From NCBI RefSeq assembly GCF_019391655.1, contig NZ_JAHXPQ010000002.1:434001-498000 (forward strand): 64,000 nucleotides of DNA, given 5' to 3'. This document shows, in pieces, positions 16,734 through 25,773 of this stretch. The stretch is from Mucilaginibacter rivuli. GTDB taxonomy: Bacteria; Bacteroidota; Bacteroidia; Sphingobacteriales; Sphingobacteriaceae. The first letter of the stretch is position 1; every line of letters starts with the position of its first letter. Below the pieces are notes generated by a model that did not search any database, was not told where the DNA came from, and saw only the letters and a program-made list of their open reading frames with translations. The position numbers were made by a program, and so were the translations under genes.

Positions 16734-18002
16734 TTAGCCAACTTTGTTTTCTTTTGCCTGTTTAGGCTTTTTGTTATCGTTCGATGCTTTAAAATTAATA
16801 ACAGCGTCTAACGCTTCGTCTTCATCCTTATGTACGAAATTATTCATATACCCCATAGTTGTAGCAATATCAGAATGCCTGAAAAGTTTTTGGGCGGTTG
16901 TTAAAGCAATCGTGTCACCTGCAATTTTACCAAAACTATGTCTTGCAATGTGCATTGTAATATTAGTGGTAATCCCTGCTTTGGGAGCAACCTTTTTAGT
17001 TAATAGTTTGTCAATCCGACAAATACTATTGGCAATTTGCTTTTCCACTTCAAATCTATTCTCTAAATCAGGAAGCATTTTAAGTTCAGGAAAAACAAGA
17101 TCGTCAGGTTTTTTCTTTTGGTCAATATAAAATTCTAAAATCCTTTGAGCCTTGTCTGGTACTTTGAGCGATACAGGTTTTAAATTTTTACCCATAGTGT
17201 AGTACAATCGACCATCTCTGAAATCTGACCAACGCAAACGTAATACATCGGAGCCACGCATCCCGCCAAAATAGAATGAAAACAGCCAGACATTGCGAGA
17301 GTGATTTTGCAATGCATAAACCAATTCAACATTTTCGAGTTTTTGTACATCACCCGCAGCAAAGCCAATCTTCTTTGTGTCTGGAAATTTAATTACGATT
17401 TTACCGCGACCAAATGGATAGTTTTTAGGATCGGTAATTTGATTTTTAATAGCCTGACTGAATACAGATCGAATAACTACCCAATGATTAATTGCCGTTC
17501 TCTCACCAAGGCCAAGTTTTGTAATACAATGCTGTTTAAAACGCTCCAAAAACGCAACGGTAATATCAGTAAATGCAATTTCGGATGAGCCGCAAAACTC
17601 TCTAAAGTGCTCAATTTTGGATTTGTCGGCAGTATATCGATTATATTTACCCGCTTCCTTTAACGTGTCTATATACATTTTTGCTTGGCCGAAAAACGAT
17701 GCACCACCCCTTGGTTTTACTTTTTGTTTCATGGCTGCACTCGAAACGTGTTCTGTACTCGCTTCCAGTTCAAGCGTTTTTCCCATAGCTTCCGCAACTT
17801 TAGTAGCTATCAGGTTATTGAACCGTACAGAATTTGGATGAGATTTTTTTACACGCTGTGCACTTACATCCCAATTATCGGGTGAAATGTAATAGCCAAG
17901 ATAAATGTAGCTTTCCTTGCCATTTTTATAAATTCGCAATGCTAATGGACAAGTGCCATCTGCTTTAGGTTTTTTTCTTAGAACAACTTTTATAACCGAC
18001 AT
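16734..18002 (-). CDS. Bacteroidetes-type tyrosine integrase
   Basis: The ATG at 18002 gives 422 residues, beginning with the arm-type DNA-binding domain typical of this group (VVLRKKPKADGTCPLALRIY), then a SAM-like core-binding domain (about 100-200) and the catalytic domain. The active site looks complete: R in GGMRGSDVL, K near TMGKNLKPVSL, the H-x-x-R of HIARHSF, H in LFRHSD and the tyrosine in TTMGYM. The gene starts about 125 bases from the tRNA fragment and points into the element, the usual place for the integrase that made this insertion. The open frame extends up to 18098, but the ATG at 18002 matches the family N-terminus. Confidence 0.93.
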   Translation of the reverse strand: MSVIKVVLRKKPKADGTCPLALRIYKNGKESYIYLGYYISPDNWDVSAQRVKKSHPNSVRFNNLIATKVAEAMGKTLELEASTEHVSSAAMKQKVKPRGGASFFGQAKMYIDTLKEAGKYNRYTADKSKIEHFREFCGSSEIAFTDITVAFLERFKQHCITKLGLGERTAINHWVVIRSVFSQAIKNQITDPKNYPFGRGKIVIKFPDTKKIGFAAGDVQKLENVELVYALQNHSRNVWLFSFYFGGMRGSDVLRLRWSDFRDGRLYYTMGKNLKPVSLKVPDKAQRILEFYIDQKKKPDDLVFPELKMLPDLENRFEVEKQIANSICRIDKLLTKKVAPKAGITTNITMHIARHSFGKIAGDTIALTTAQKLFRHSDIATTMGYMNNFVHKDEDEALDAVINFKASNDNKKPKQAKENKVG

Positions 18003-18125
18003 ATTGGTACGAAATAGGTACGACAATATACGGTTTTGCATGGTATGAAACAAATTCAAATGACAATAAAATGCCCTAATTCTGCCATATAAGCCCATTT
18101 TGATTCATTCGGAACCATGATCAAA

Positions 18126-18171
18126 AGCCTCATAATCTTTTGGTCCCTGGTTCGAGCCCAGGTGGGCGCAC
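18126..18171 (+). other. 3' fragment of tRNA-Ile(CAU), attachment site (attR)
   Basis: The sequence runs from the anticodon loop (CTCATAA, anticodon CAT) through a variable region and a T arm (CCTGG-TTCGAGC-CCAGG) to the 3' acceptor strand TGGGCGC plus A, matching the 3' half of a tRNA-Ile with a CAU anticodon. The matching 5' acceptor GCGCCCA and D arm are absent upstream, so this is not a functional gene. A terminator follows at 18194, as after an authentic tRNA. It should be the crossover copy left by integration; the intact gene should lie at the other end of the element. Confidence 0.78.
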
Positions 18172-18193
18172 AAAACGGCAAATCCGCCGCTAT

Positions 18194-18236
18194 AAATCCT
18201 CTCTAAGTCGCTGATTTAGAGAGGATTTTATTTTTT
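18194..18236 (+). terminator. Hairpin terminator of the original tRNA transcript
   Basis: AAATCCTCTCTAA and its complement TTAGAGAGGATTT pair around a short loop and are followed by a T run. It lies about 23 bases past the tRNA fragment. The rest of the 280-base gap 18172-18451 shows no gene and no clear promoter box. Confidence 0.82.
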
Positions 18237-18451
18237 AGTGATCCCTTTCACTCCTCAAGCTGATGCACACTATTGGTGCGGTAAGTAATTATTGTCCGGT
18301 GGCCCCGCCCTTGTTAACGTTGCAGATTTATTTCAGTAGTGTAAATAGAACAACGGATAGCCAAAATAGCTTAACAATTCTTTTTTTATATCAGGAAATT
18401 AGCAGGCTGAGTTGCGATGTCAGAGATTAGAAATCGCAAACTGCTTTTCAA

Positions 18452-20029
18452 ATGAGCTGCAACAAAAAAACAAGATATTTATTTGTTATACTGAGCCTTG
18501 TATTTACTACCCGCGTACACGCTGCTGAGGTTAATATAACAAGCTACGGTGCTATAGGTAACGGTGTTACACTCAATACCGCAGCCATACAGCGTGCGAT
18601 TGACGATTGCGCAAAAAATAATGGCGGAAAGGTTATATTTCCTGAAGGGCGCTTTTTATCCGGCACCATCGTACTAAAAAGCAACGTGACGCTGTTACTG
18701 CGAAAAGATGCTGTTTTATTAGCAAGTACAGACCTGAACGATTATCAAAACCTGGACCCATTTGTAGAAGGCCTGGGCACTCCGGTTGGCTGGGCGTTAA
18801 TTGCCGCCGTTGATGTGATGAACGTTGGTATTGAAGGCGAAGGCATGATTGACGGGCAGGGCGCTGCTGTTAAAGCAAAACAGATATTAACCGATAACAG
18901 GCCCGAAGGGCAGCGGTGGGGGCGCAGACCATTTTTACTGCGCGTTGTGCGTTGTAATGGTGTTAAAATTAGCGGAGTTAGCCTGCTTTACTCCGCCGCA
19001 TGGACATCACATTACTTTCAGTCGCGGAACATCAGTATCAGCAATATTAAACTTTTAAGTGTAGGTGTTGCACATAATGATGGCATTGATATTGACGGTT
19101 GCCAGGATGTTGATATTAAAAACAGTGACATTGAAAGCGGCGATGATGCACTGTGCTTTAAAACAACTTCAAGCAAAATGCCTTGCAGCAATGTTCTTAT
19201 TAGTGGTATGCGTTTAAAGAGCAACCAGGGTGCAATTAAGATGGGTACCGAATCGATGGCCGCTTTTGAACACATTAAGATAGCTAACTGCTATATTTAC
19301 GATACCAAAAACGGTGGTATAAAATTGTTAAGTGTGGATGGCGCACATTTGCATGATATCGGTATTTCGGATATAACAATGGTTGAGGTTAGAACACCGA
19401 TCCTTATCCGCCTGGGTTCAAGGCTTAGCATTTTTCGTAAAGGAGAGGATATCAGGCAGCAAACCGGTACACTGGAGGATGTAACCATCCGTAACGTAAA
19501 GGCCAAAGCGGCAGATAACGCACAGCTGATGCCGCCATCGGGTATATTAATCACAGGCATACCCGGGCACAACATTAAAAACCTAAAACTTGAAAATATT
19601 GCTATCCAATTGGCTGGTGGCGGAAACATAGAAAACTCAAGGCAGGTTGTACCAGAGGCTATTGATCAATATCCTGAAGTAAAAACTTTTGGACCCGTCA
19701 TTCCGGCTTATGGCATATGGGCAAGGCATGTTGAAGGCTTAAAGCTTTATAACATAAGTTTTACTATCGGAGGTAATGATATGCGGCCTGTATTTGTTTG
19801 CGAAGACGGAAAGGATATTGAGTTGAATGGCTGGACAGTGCCTAAAACTACAAAAACAGAAGCCATCATCAGGTTGGAGCATGTTACCGCTGCTGTTATT
19901 ATGCATGTAGATGCAAAGAGCTCTGATGCGGCGTCATTTGTGCGTGTGGAGGGGAGTAGTGGGGTACCTGTAAAGTTAGTTGAAAATAGCCTGGTTCAAG
20001 GTGTCCCAAACGTTACTATAGTTAACTAA
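18452..20029 (+). CDS. GH28 polygalacturonase-type glycoside hydrolase
   Basis: The 525-residue product has a signal peptide (about 1-24) and a right-handed beta-helix with the GH28 active-site strips NDGIDID (N209, D210, D213) and GDDALCFK (D231, D232). The usual GHG histidine motif is replaced by a QGAIKMGTES strip, and the RIK strip reads GGIKL, as in many Bacteroidota GH28 proteins acting on decorated galacturonans. It would cleave galacturonic acid linkages in pectin, in the periplasm or at the surface. It opens the utilization locus and is followed 18 bases later by a second GH28-like gene. The exact linkage cannot be read from sequence. Confidence 0.9.
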   Translation: MSCNKKTRYLFVILSLVFTTRVHAAEVNITSYGAIGNGVTLNTAAIQRAIDDCAKNNGGKVIFPEGRFLSGTIVLKSNVTLLLRKDAVLLASTDLNDYQNLDPFVEGLGTPVGWALIAAVDVMNVGIEGEGMIDGQGAAVKAKQILTDNRPEGQRWGRRPFLLRVVRCNGVKISGVSLLYSAAWTSHYFQSRNISISNIKLLSVGVAHNDGIDIDGCQDVDIKNSDIESGDDALCFKTTSSKMPCSNVLISGMRLKSNQGAIKMGTESMAAFEHIKIANCYIYDTKNGGIKLLSVDGAHLHDIGISDITMVEVRTPILIRLGSRLSIFRKGEDIRQQTGTLEDVTIRNVKAKAADNAQLMPPSGILITGIPGHNIKNLKLENIAIQLAGGGNIENSRQVVPEAIDQYPEVKTFGPVIPAYGIWARHVEGLKLYNISFTIGGNDMRPVFVCEDGKDIELNGWTVPKTTKTEAIIRLEHVTAAVIMHVDAKSSDAASFVRVEGSSGVPVKLVENSLVQGVPNVTIVN

Positions 20030-20047
20030 ACCTTAATCAAAACTATT

Positions 20048-23029
20048 ATGCAAATTAAAAAGGTAATTAAAAAAGCCGCGGCAGCTTGCCTTATACTTTG
20101 CTATTTAAAAACTATGGCGCAACACGGTGCAAGCACAACTGCAATCATCACAGTAAATTCCGGTCATATCGCAGCAATTGGAAAAGATACCATAACCATA
20201 ATAACCGGGAGCACATATAGATACAATGTTGATACGCCAGAGGATAAAGGCCTGGTGTTAACTAACCTGACTACCGGCGAGTTCCTTGCCGAATTGCTTA
20301 CTTCAAACGGTACCGCTCAAAAATATGTTGTTAAGGATAAAACAGGTGTTTTGAAAACCGATGGCTTGATCGTAGCGGGTGATCGATTAATGATTACTTC
20401 CACAGGAGGAGAGGTTATTAAAACCTATTGTATATCAACAAAGGCAATGGCCCTGGGCGGGCAACTTACGCTGGCGCAAAGCGCTATTACCATAAATGCC
20501 AGCACTAACCTCACGTTAAATTTCAAAGCCGGCCAACGAAGCCCGGATGCCAGCGTAACTATTTGTTTGCCAAAAGGCGTTTATGCCAGCATGGATAACA
20601 CAACCGTAAATGTGATAGGCCGTGGCGATGTAATGTTAAAAAATCTTAGCACACAATCCATAGGGCGAACAGGTACGCATTATTCATACAACAAGGTTGG
20701 TGATGTTACCATAACAGGCAATGTTACTGTAGGGCAAACAATAACTTTTACACACCTTGATTTGAGGCCCGACAATGGTACCGATCTTAAAATTACCATC
20801 AACAATATTCGATTAAAGCGCACAGGGAAATACGTATTCAAAAGCAAATACACTACATCACAACCTGAGCAATTAACAAGCCCGGGCACAGGTACCGAGG
20901 TTGCCGTTTTAGCAGTTACAAATACAATAACTGATTTTGTACGGGTGGCCCCCAAGCCTGTGTTGTATATGGAAACACCACAAACATATAGCAGCGCAAC
21001 TTTTAATTGGGGCGCAGTGCCTGGTACTGCTATAAAAATGATGCAATCCGCCGATGGCGGCATACACTGGAAACCTGCATTAGCTGTTATTAAGCCTGGG
21101 CAGGGCAACGTTACTGTTTCAGGGCTCTTGCCCGATCAGCACTATGCTTTCAGGTTGTTGCTTGCCGGGGGGCCGCATAAAGGCGCATCAAACATTGTGC
21201 ATTTTTACTCGGGCAAAGTCAATATCAGTAAGTGGGTTAAAAGTGCAATCGCAGCCGAAGACAACACGGACAATATAAACCAGGCCATTAGTTATTTGAA
21301 CAGTATTGGTGGCGGTACATTATATTTTGGTAATGGTATATACATGGTGCGTACAATACATCTTAAAAGTAATGTTTACCTGTATATTGATAAGGGGGCC
21401 ACGCTACAGGCGCTTAAAGGAAATGATGCGCCAGAAACTACCTGGTTCTGCGATAGGAAATACCGGTCAGGTCTTTCGCCAACAGATATGGGGCCTTATG
21501 CCGACCCGGAGAACTACATGACAAAACAGGATGTTGGGCACCAATATTTTCATAATGCCATGTTTTTTGGTGAAAGAGTGGATAATATTAAAATTATTGG
21601 CAATGGGCGGATTACCGGCGATGGTAACCTGGTTAATGGCGATAAAGTAATGAATAACGCCCCTGATAACAGGGCTGATAAAATATTCGCGTTAAAACTA
21701 TGTACCAATATTGAGATTGGCGGGCTTTACCGCAAAGAAGATATGTGGTATGATGCGGATAAAGATGAGCCTTATTATATAGGCAAAAACGGGGCTAAGT
21801 TGAATGTAGACAATATGCTGAATATAGACCGCTCGGGCCATTTTGTATTATTGGCAACCGGCAGCGATAGCATTAGCGTGCATGATACTTATATGGGCAG
21901 GCAGTCTGTTTCCAACACCCGCGATATTTATGATTTTATGGGCTGTAATAATGTTAACGCAACGAATATTTATGTGACTAACACATCAGATGATATTATC
22001 AAATTGGGGTCTGATTGTTCGCTGGGTTTCACCCGGCCTGCACGTAATTACCGGGTTCGCAATATAGTGGGCGATACCAATTGTAACCTGGTACAGTTGG
22101 GTTCGGAAACAGCCGATGATATTACCGATGTGTATGTGGATAATATTTATGTTCTGGGCAGCAACAAAGCCGGATTTTCCATTTCAGTGAACGATGGCGG
22201 CCACATCAATAACGTAAAGCTGAACAGCGGATACACAGGATCCATACACACGCGTTCAAAAATGTACAGGTGTACAACCCCGTTTTTTATATCCATATCA
22301 AACAGGGGCCGTGTAATTGGCGCCGATGCCGCCAGGTATATTTTTAGCGGCAATGAGAAAAAGCACGGTGAATTGTTAGTGAAAAATGTAAATATAGGCG
22401 GGGTTGAAAATGTCAGTTTAAACGGGTTGGATGTTTATGAAACATACGGCGGGAGTTCATACAATGGCAAACGGTGGCAGCCTTATAATGGCTCGCAAAA
22501 AAAAGCCAGCGCTATTATTGCCGGTTATAAACTGCCCGATGCGGGAGATATTACAGACGGGCTTGATTTTAGATTGCCCAATGATAAACACACAGGCTAC
22601 GTTAAAAATATAACATTAAATGGTATCAGTATTTTGGTTAAAGGCGGCAACGGGGCCGCTGATACCGCTGCAGTACCACCGGAAATGGGCGTTGGTCAGT
22701 ATAATATTGGCGATTTAAAAGTACAACCTGCATACGGCTTATGGGCGAGACATGTTGATGGTTTAACGATCAAAAAAAGTAACTTTAATTATGAAAAACG
22801 CGATAGCAGGTATGCGCTGTTTTTTGATGATGTTAAAAATGCAGAATTAAGTAACGTTAAGGTTGTGAGGCCCAATGATAATAATGCATCAATTGCACTT
22901 AAAAATGCCTCTGATATCCGCATTGATAATTTTATTTATTTTCAGGACTTATGGGGGAGTTTGCCTGCACACATTGCGACCAAAAATGCCAGTAGCAGGA
23001 GCATGATTTTAAAAATACCACAACAATAG
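20048..23029 (+). CDS. Large two-part GH28-like beta-helix protein
   Basis: The 993-residue product has a signal-like N-terminus, about 280 residues of unassigned beta-rich sequence, a fibronectin III-like segment (about 295-390) and a C-terminal beta-helix (about 400-990). The helix carries GH28-like strips: NTRDIYDFMGCNNV near 622-635 in place of NTDG, then TSDDIIKLGSD (D648, D649) and a QLGSE strip. The long N-terminal region is unusual for GH28 and may bind substrate. It is cotranscribed with the GH28 gene before it. The variant first strip leaves activity on a modified galacturonan or a non-pectic glycan open. Confidence 0.75.
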   Translation: MQIKKVIKKAAAACLILCYLKTMAQHGASTTAIITVNSGHIAAIGKDTITIITGSTYRYNVDTPEDKGLVLTNLTTGEFLAELLTSNGTAQKYVVKDKTGVLKTDGLIVAGDRLMITSTGGEVIKTYCISTKAMALGGQLTLAQSAITINASTNLTLNFKAGQRSPDASVTICLPKGVYASMDNTTVNVIGRGDVMLKNLSTQSIGRTGTHYSYNKVGDVTITGNVTVGQTITFTHLDLRPDNGTDLKITINNIRLKRTGKYVFKSKYTTSQPEQLTSPGTGTEVAVLAVTNTITDFVRVAPKPVLYMETPQTYSSATFNWGAVPGTAIKMMQSADGGIHWKPALAVIKPGQGNVTVSGLLPDQHYAFRLLLAGGPHKGASNIVHFYSGKVNISKWVKSAIAAEDNTDNINQAISYLNSIGGGTLYFGNGIYMVRTIHLKSNVYLYIDKGATLQALKGNDAPETTWFCDRKYRSGLSPTDMGPYADPENYMTKQDVGHQYFHNAMFFGERVDNIKIIGNGRITGDGNLVNGDKVMNNAPDNRADKIFALKLCTNIEIGGLYRKEDMWYDADKDEPYYIGKNGAKLNVDNMLNIDRSGHFVLLATGSDSISVHDTYMGRQSVSNTRDIYDFMGCNNVNATNIYVTNTSDDIIKLGSDCSLGFTRPARNYRVRNIVGDTNCNLVQLGSETADDITDVYVDNIYVLGSNKAGFSISVNDGGHINNVKLNSGYTGSIHTRSKMYRCTTPFFISISNRGRVIGADAARYIFSGNEKKHGELLVKNVNIGGVENVSLNGLDVYETYGGSSYNGKRWQPYNGSQKKASAIIAGYKLPDAGDITDGLDFRLPNDKHTGYVKNITLNGISILVKGGNGAADTAAVPPEMGVGQYNIGDLKVQPAYGLWARHVDGLTIKKSNFNYEKRDSRYALFFDDVKNAELSNVKVVRPNDNNASIALKNASDIRIDNFIYFQDLWGSLPAHIATKNASSRSMILKIPQQ

Positions 23030-23103
23030 CAAAAAATTGATCAATATAATGATCGCATTAGTTCCTTGTCAATAACTCCTAATAATATGCCAATAAGCAA
23101 TAA

Positions 23104-23131
23104 TTGTACTTATCGGATAATTGTACTTTTG
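23104..23131 (+). promoter_or_regulatory. Bacteroidota-type promoter for the GH105 gene cluster
   Basis: TTG at 23104-23106 and TACTTTTG at 23124-23131 match the TTG / TAnnTTTG promoter form with a 17-base spacer, 33 bases upstream of the GH105 start codon. It would start a transcript covering GH105 through the PL6 gene. Confidence 0.5.
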
Positions 23132-23164
23132 ATTTGTTAACCAGCTAAAACCAATAGTCAGTTT

Positions 23165-24382
23165 ATGAAAAAAGTGTTACTCCTTATTGCAATAATTTGT
23201 CCTGCTGTTACATATGGGCAAACATCGAATACCGAGGAAGTGGTTCGCCGTGTTGCCGATCACATCATAAAAAATACCACCTTTAAATTTGTGAATACCA
23301 AAACACACGAAAAGTACGAATCGACTAAAGGTTTGGCCTCATCGGGTGATGTAAAGGCCGAAAGTACCTACAACAAATGGATGTATGTGAATGGGGTACT
23401 CACTATCGGCATGATGCAAACCGCGACCGTATTAAATGATACCAAATACTCGGACTACTCGCAGCATAATTTTGAGTTTATTTTTAACAACCTGGCTTAT
23501 TTTGAGGAGCTGTATAAACAAAAGGTAAAAACAGAATACGGACCTTATTTTAGTATGAGCAACCTGGATGCCTGCGGAGCTATGGGTGCAGGACTGTTTG
23601 ATGTTGACTTACTTGCTCATAAAAAGGAATACCGTGCTTACCTGGATAGGGCTGCCGATTATATTTCGCATAAACAATTACGTTTCCCGGACGGAACACT
23701 ATCGAGGCCGCAGCCGCGCTATATGACGCTTTGGGCGGATGACCTGTTTATGAGTGTGCCGCTTTTAGCCCGTATGGGGAAATTAACCGGCGATACCCGT
23801 TATTTTGACGATGCCATAAAACAGGTAGAAAATTTTAACAAATACCTGTATGATGACCGTACGGGTTTATTTTTCCATAACTATTTTACCGATGTCGAAA
23901 TGAACGGTGTAGGCCACTGGGGCCGTGCAAATGGATGGTTGGCTGTGGCGCAGTGCCAGCTCATCAGCAACCTGCCGGCTAATCATCCTAAACGAGCGGA
24001 ACTGATCCGATTACTGTTAAGGCAGATCGTTGGGTTTTCGCGCTACCAGGATCAAACCGGTTTATGGCACCAGGTGTTGGATAAACCCGACTCGTATTTA
24101 GAAACATCGGTAACGGCCATGTATGCCTACTCGGTTGCCCACGCGGTAAACGAAGGCTGGATAAACCCGCGCTATTTAGCCATTGCCAAAGAAGCCTGGA
24201 AAGGCCTGTCCACTAAAATCACTCCCGATGGCGAACTGCAGGATGTATGCATAGGTACCAATATGGAAGAGAACCTGAGCTTTTATTATAACCGGCCTAA
24301 AGAACTGAACGATACGCATGGTTTAGGCGCTTTACTGATGGCAGGTACCGAACTGATAAAAGCAGAAAAGAATGCAAAATAA
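23165..24382 (+). CDS. GH105 unsaturated rhamnogalacturonyl hydrolase
   Basis: The 405-residue product has a signal peptide (about 1-18) and the six-hairpin (alpha/alpha) barrel layout of GH105. Family marks are TLWADDLFMSVPLL with catalytic aspartate candidates D192/D193, and VGHWGRANGW downstream. GH105 enzymes hydrate the 4,5-unsaturated uronic acid left at the non-reducing end by pectin or rhamnogalacturonan lyases. It fits a periplasmic step after the lyases of this locus. Its last 11 bases overlap the start of the next gene, implying coupling. The true substrate could be unsaturated galacturonyl or glucuronyl. Confidence 0.9.
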   Translation: MKKVLLLIAIICPAVTYGQTSNTEEVVRRVADHIIKNTTFKFVNTKTHEKYESTKGLASSGDVKAESTYNKWMYVNGVLTIGMMQTATVLNDTKYSDYSQHNFEFIFNNLAYFEELYKQKVKTEYGPYFSMSNLDACGAMGAGLFDVDLLAHKKEYRAYLDRAADYISHKQLRFPDGTLSRPQPRYMTLWADDLFMSVPLLARMGKLTGDTRYFDDAIKQVENFNKYLYDDRTGLFFHNYFTDVEMNGVGHWGRANGWLAVAQCQLISNLPANHPKRAELIRLLLRQIVGFSRYQDQTGLWHQVLDKPDSYLETSVTAMYAYSVAHAVNEGWINPRYLAIAKEAWKGLSTKITPDGELQDVCIGTNMEENLSFYYNRPKELNDTHGLGALLMAGTELIKAEKNAK

Positions 24383-25616
24383 GAAAATAGCCGCCCCTGT
24401 AAAAATTACACTGGCGGCTTTTTTAATGCTGATCACTTTTTGTGCGGTGGCTCAAAAAATGATAGTGGAAAGCCTGGAGGGGCCGGTTACCCAAAATGAG
24501 ATAAACGCGTTTAAGGCGCATATTGAAACGGCAGACGCCCCGCCCGGCAACGGTAATGTTTGGGTGTTTGGCAATGGAGGCAAAAGTATCGAGGCCTGCG
24601 GTTTAATGTATGAGGTATCGCACGATAGGGCTATCCTGAACCAGATGATCTATTATTGCGATGAGATGCTGTCGCGCCGCAACGATCTGTGGCCTGCAGA
24701 AAAGGGTGGACAGCGAATTGTGTGGACCGGAAAGGTTGAACCGGTGTGGCCATCATCGAATCCGGATGTAAAGCCTGCCGGTGCAGGAGTGGAGCAAGGC
24801 GATGAGATAGCACACATGTGCTACTGCGCAAAGCTGATATTGCAAAACCCGGACTTGTGGGATGTTAAAGTTGACATAGGTGACCCATATCATTTTGGCT
24901 ATACATATAAGGCAAGGGCGCTGAAATACATCATCGAGGGTGACTATGTGGTTGATAACTGGATACTGCCGCATTTTATCCGCCGCAGCGAAAACAATCA
25001 CTACTACTTTCCGGGCGAACCGAACACTTACAAAGCGAACGAGCCTGCACCCTGGAACCAGGCATGGATGCTGACCAACGCCCTGGTTCGGCTGGTGGAG
25101 TGCCATGTACTGCTTAAGGATGATAACAAGAGAGTGGCAGCTTATGATGCCATTATACAGCCAAATATCAACTGGTTTATCAGTAGTTTAAGGCCGGGCC
25201 GGTCGGCCAAGGGTACATTGGTTTATACCTGGGCCTATGCCTTGCCGCGGGGGATGGAAGATACCAACCATGCCGCTTACGATAGCGAAGGTTTGTGGAT
25301 TGCCTATAACAGCGGCCGGTATAAACTTACTTTTAACGACCTCGTGCCGTTTGCCAATACCTATTGCGATGTAGTGATGGGCACGGTAACCGATGGGAAA
25401 TTTGCTGGCAGGGTTGATGGCTCTACCGGAACAGGGCATGCAGGTGGCGATAATTTTGTGCGCGATGAATACCTGTACCTTGCCGAGTTTAGGCCCGATA
25501 TGTTTGCGAATATGGCCAATGCCGAGATCAGCACCAATAAAGTTGCCGTATCGATGCCGATAACCGCCCGTTTATTGTGGGAAAAGGATAGGAGATATAA
25601 AAAGAACAAACAATGA
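24372..25616 (+). CDS. Unassigned secreted protein, probable (alpha/alpha) barrel enzyme
   Basis: The 414-residue product has a signal peptide (about 1-28) and a sequence rich in conserved-looking tryptophans, histidines and acidic residues (WVFGNGGKSIEACGLMYE, GDEIAHMCYC, EPAPWNQAWM, NHAAYDSEGLW). The spacing of helical hairpins suggests an (alpha/alpha) toroid like GH105 or several lyase families. I do not recognise a named CAZy family. Its start overlaps the GH105 gene by 11 bases and GH3 follows, so it should act on the same oligosaccharides. It is a candidate for a new glycosidase or lyase activity. Confidence 0.65.
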   Translation: MQNKKIAAPVKITLAAFLMLITFCAVAQKMIVESLEGPVTQNEINAFKAHIETADAPPGNGNVWVFGNGGKSIEACGLMYEVSHDRAILNQMIYYCDEMLSRRNDLWPAEKGGQRIVWTGKVEPVWPSSNPDVKPAGAGVEQGDEIAHMCYCAKLILQNPDLWDVKVDIGDPYHFGYTYKARALKYIIEGDYVVDNWILPHFIRRSENNHYYFPGEPNTYKANEPAPWNQAWMLTNALVRLVECHVLLKDDNKRVAAYDAIIQPNINWFISSLRPGRSAKGTLVYTWAYALPRGMEDTNHAAYDSEGLWIAYNSGRYKLTFNDLVPFANTYCDVVMGTVTDGKFAGRVDGSTGTGHAGGDNFVRDEYLYLAEFRPDMFANMANAEISTNKVAVSMPITARLLWEKDRRYKKNKQ

Positions 25617-25773
25617 CGCTGGATGTTTCAGGGAACCGTTGCCAGGTATACTTAACGTGTAAAAACGGATGAGTTAATAGCTGATAAACCATAATGTTTC
25701 CGTGCTTTTAAACCTAACTTTGAAAAACCGGGCGGTTGTAAATAGCTTGTCCAAAACCATTTTATTACTAAAT

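Larger units (their letters stand above)
1..18171. mobile_element. Right part of an integrated conjugative/mobilizable element
   Basis: The stretch carries a MobF-type relaxase-helicase, an ArdC-like antirestriction protein, a Toprim primase, excisionase-like HTH domains and two tyrosine recombinases. It ends at a 3' tRNA-Ile(CAU) fragment at 18126-18171, which fits integration into the 3' end of a tRNA gene. The tRNA fragment points rightward, so the intact tRNA and the other attachment site should lie to the left of the window. No T4SS (tra) genes are visible here; if it is a full ICE they must be further left. The interior may be composite, because there are two integrase genes and one integrase remnant. 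The left boundary is not in the window, and the right boundary is inferred from the tRNA fragment. Confidence 0.8.

Noticed and set aside
18110..18171. Complete tRNA gene at the right border
   Set aside because: The anticodon, T arm and 3' acceptor strand are present, but no matching 5' acceptor or D arm lies upstream, so it is a fragment.
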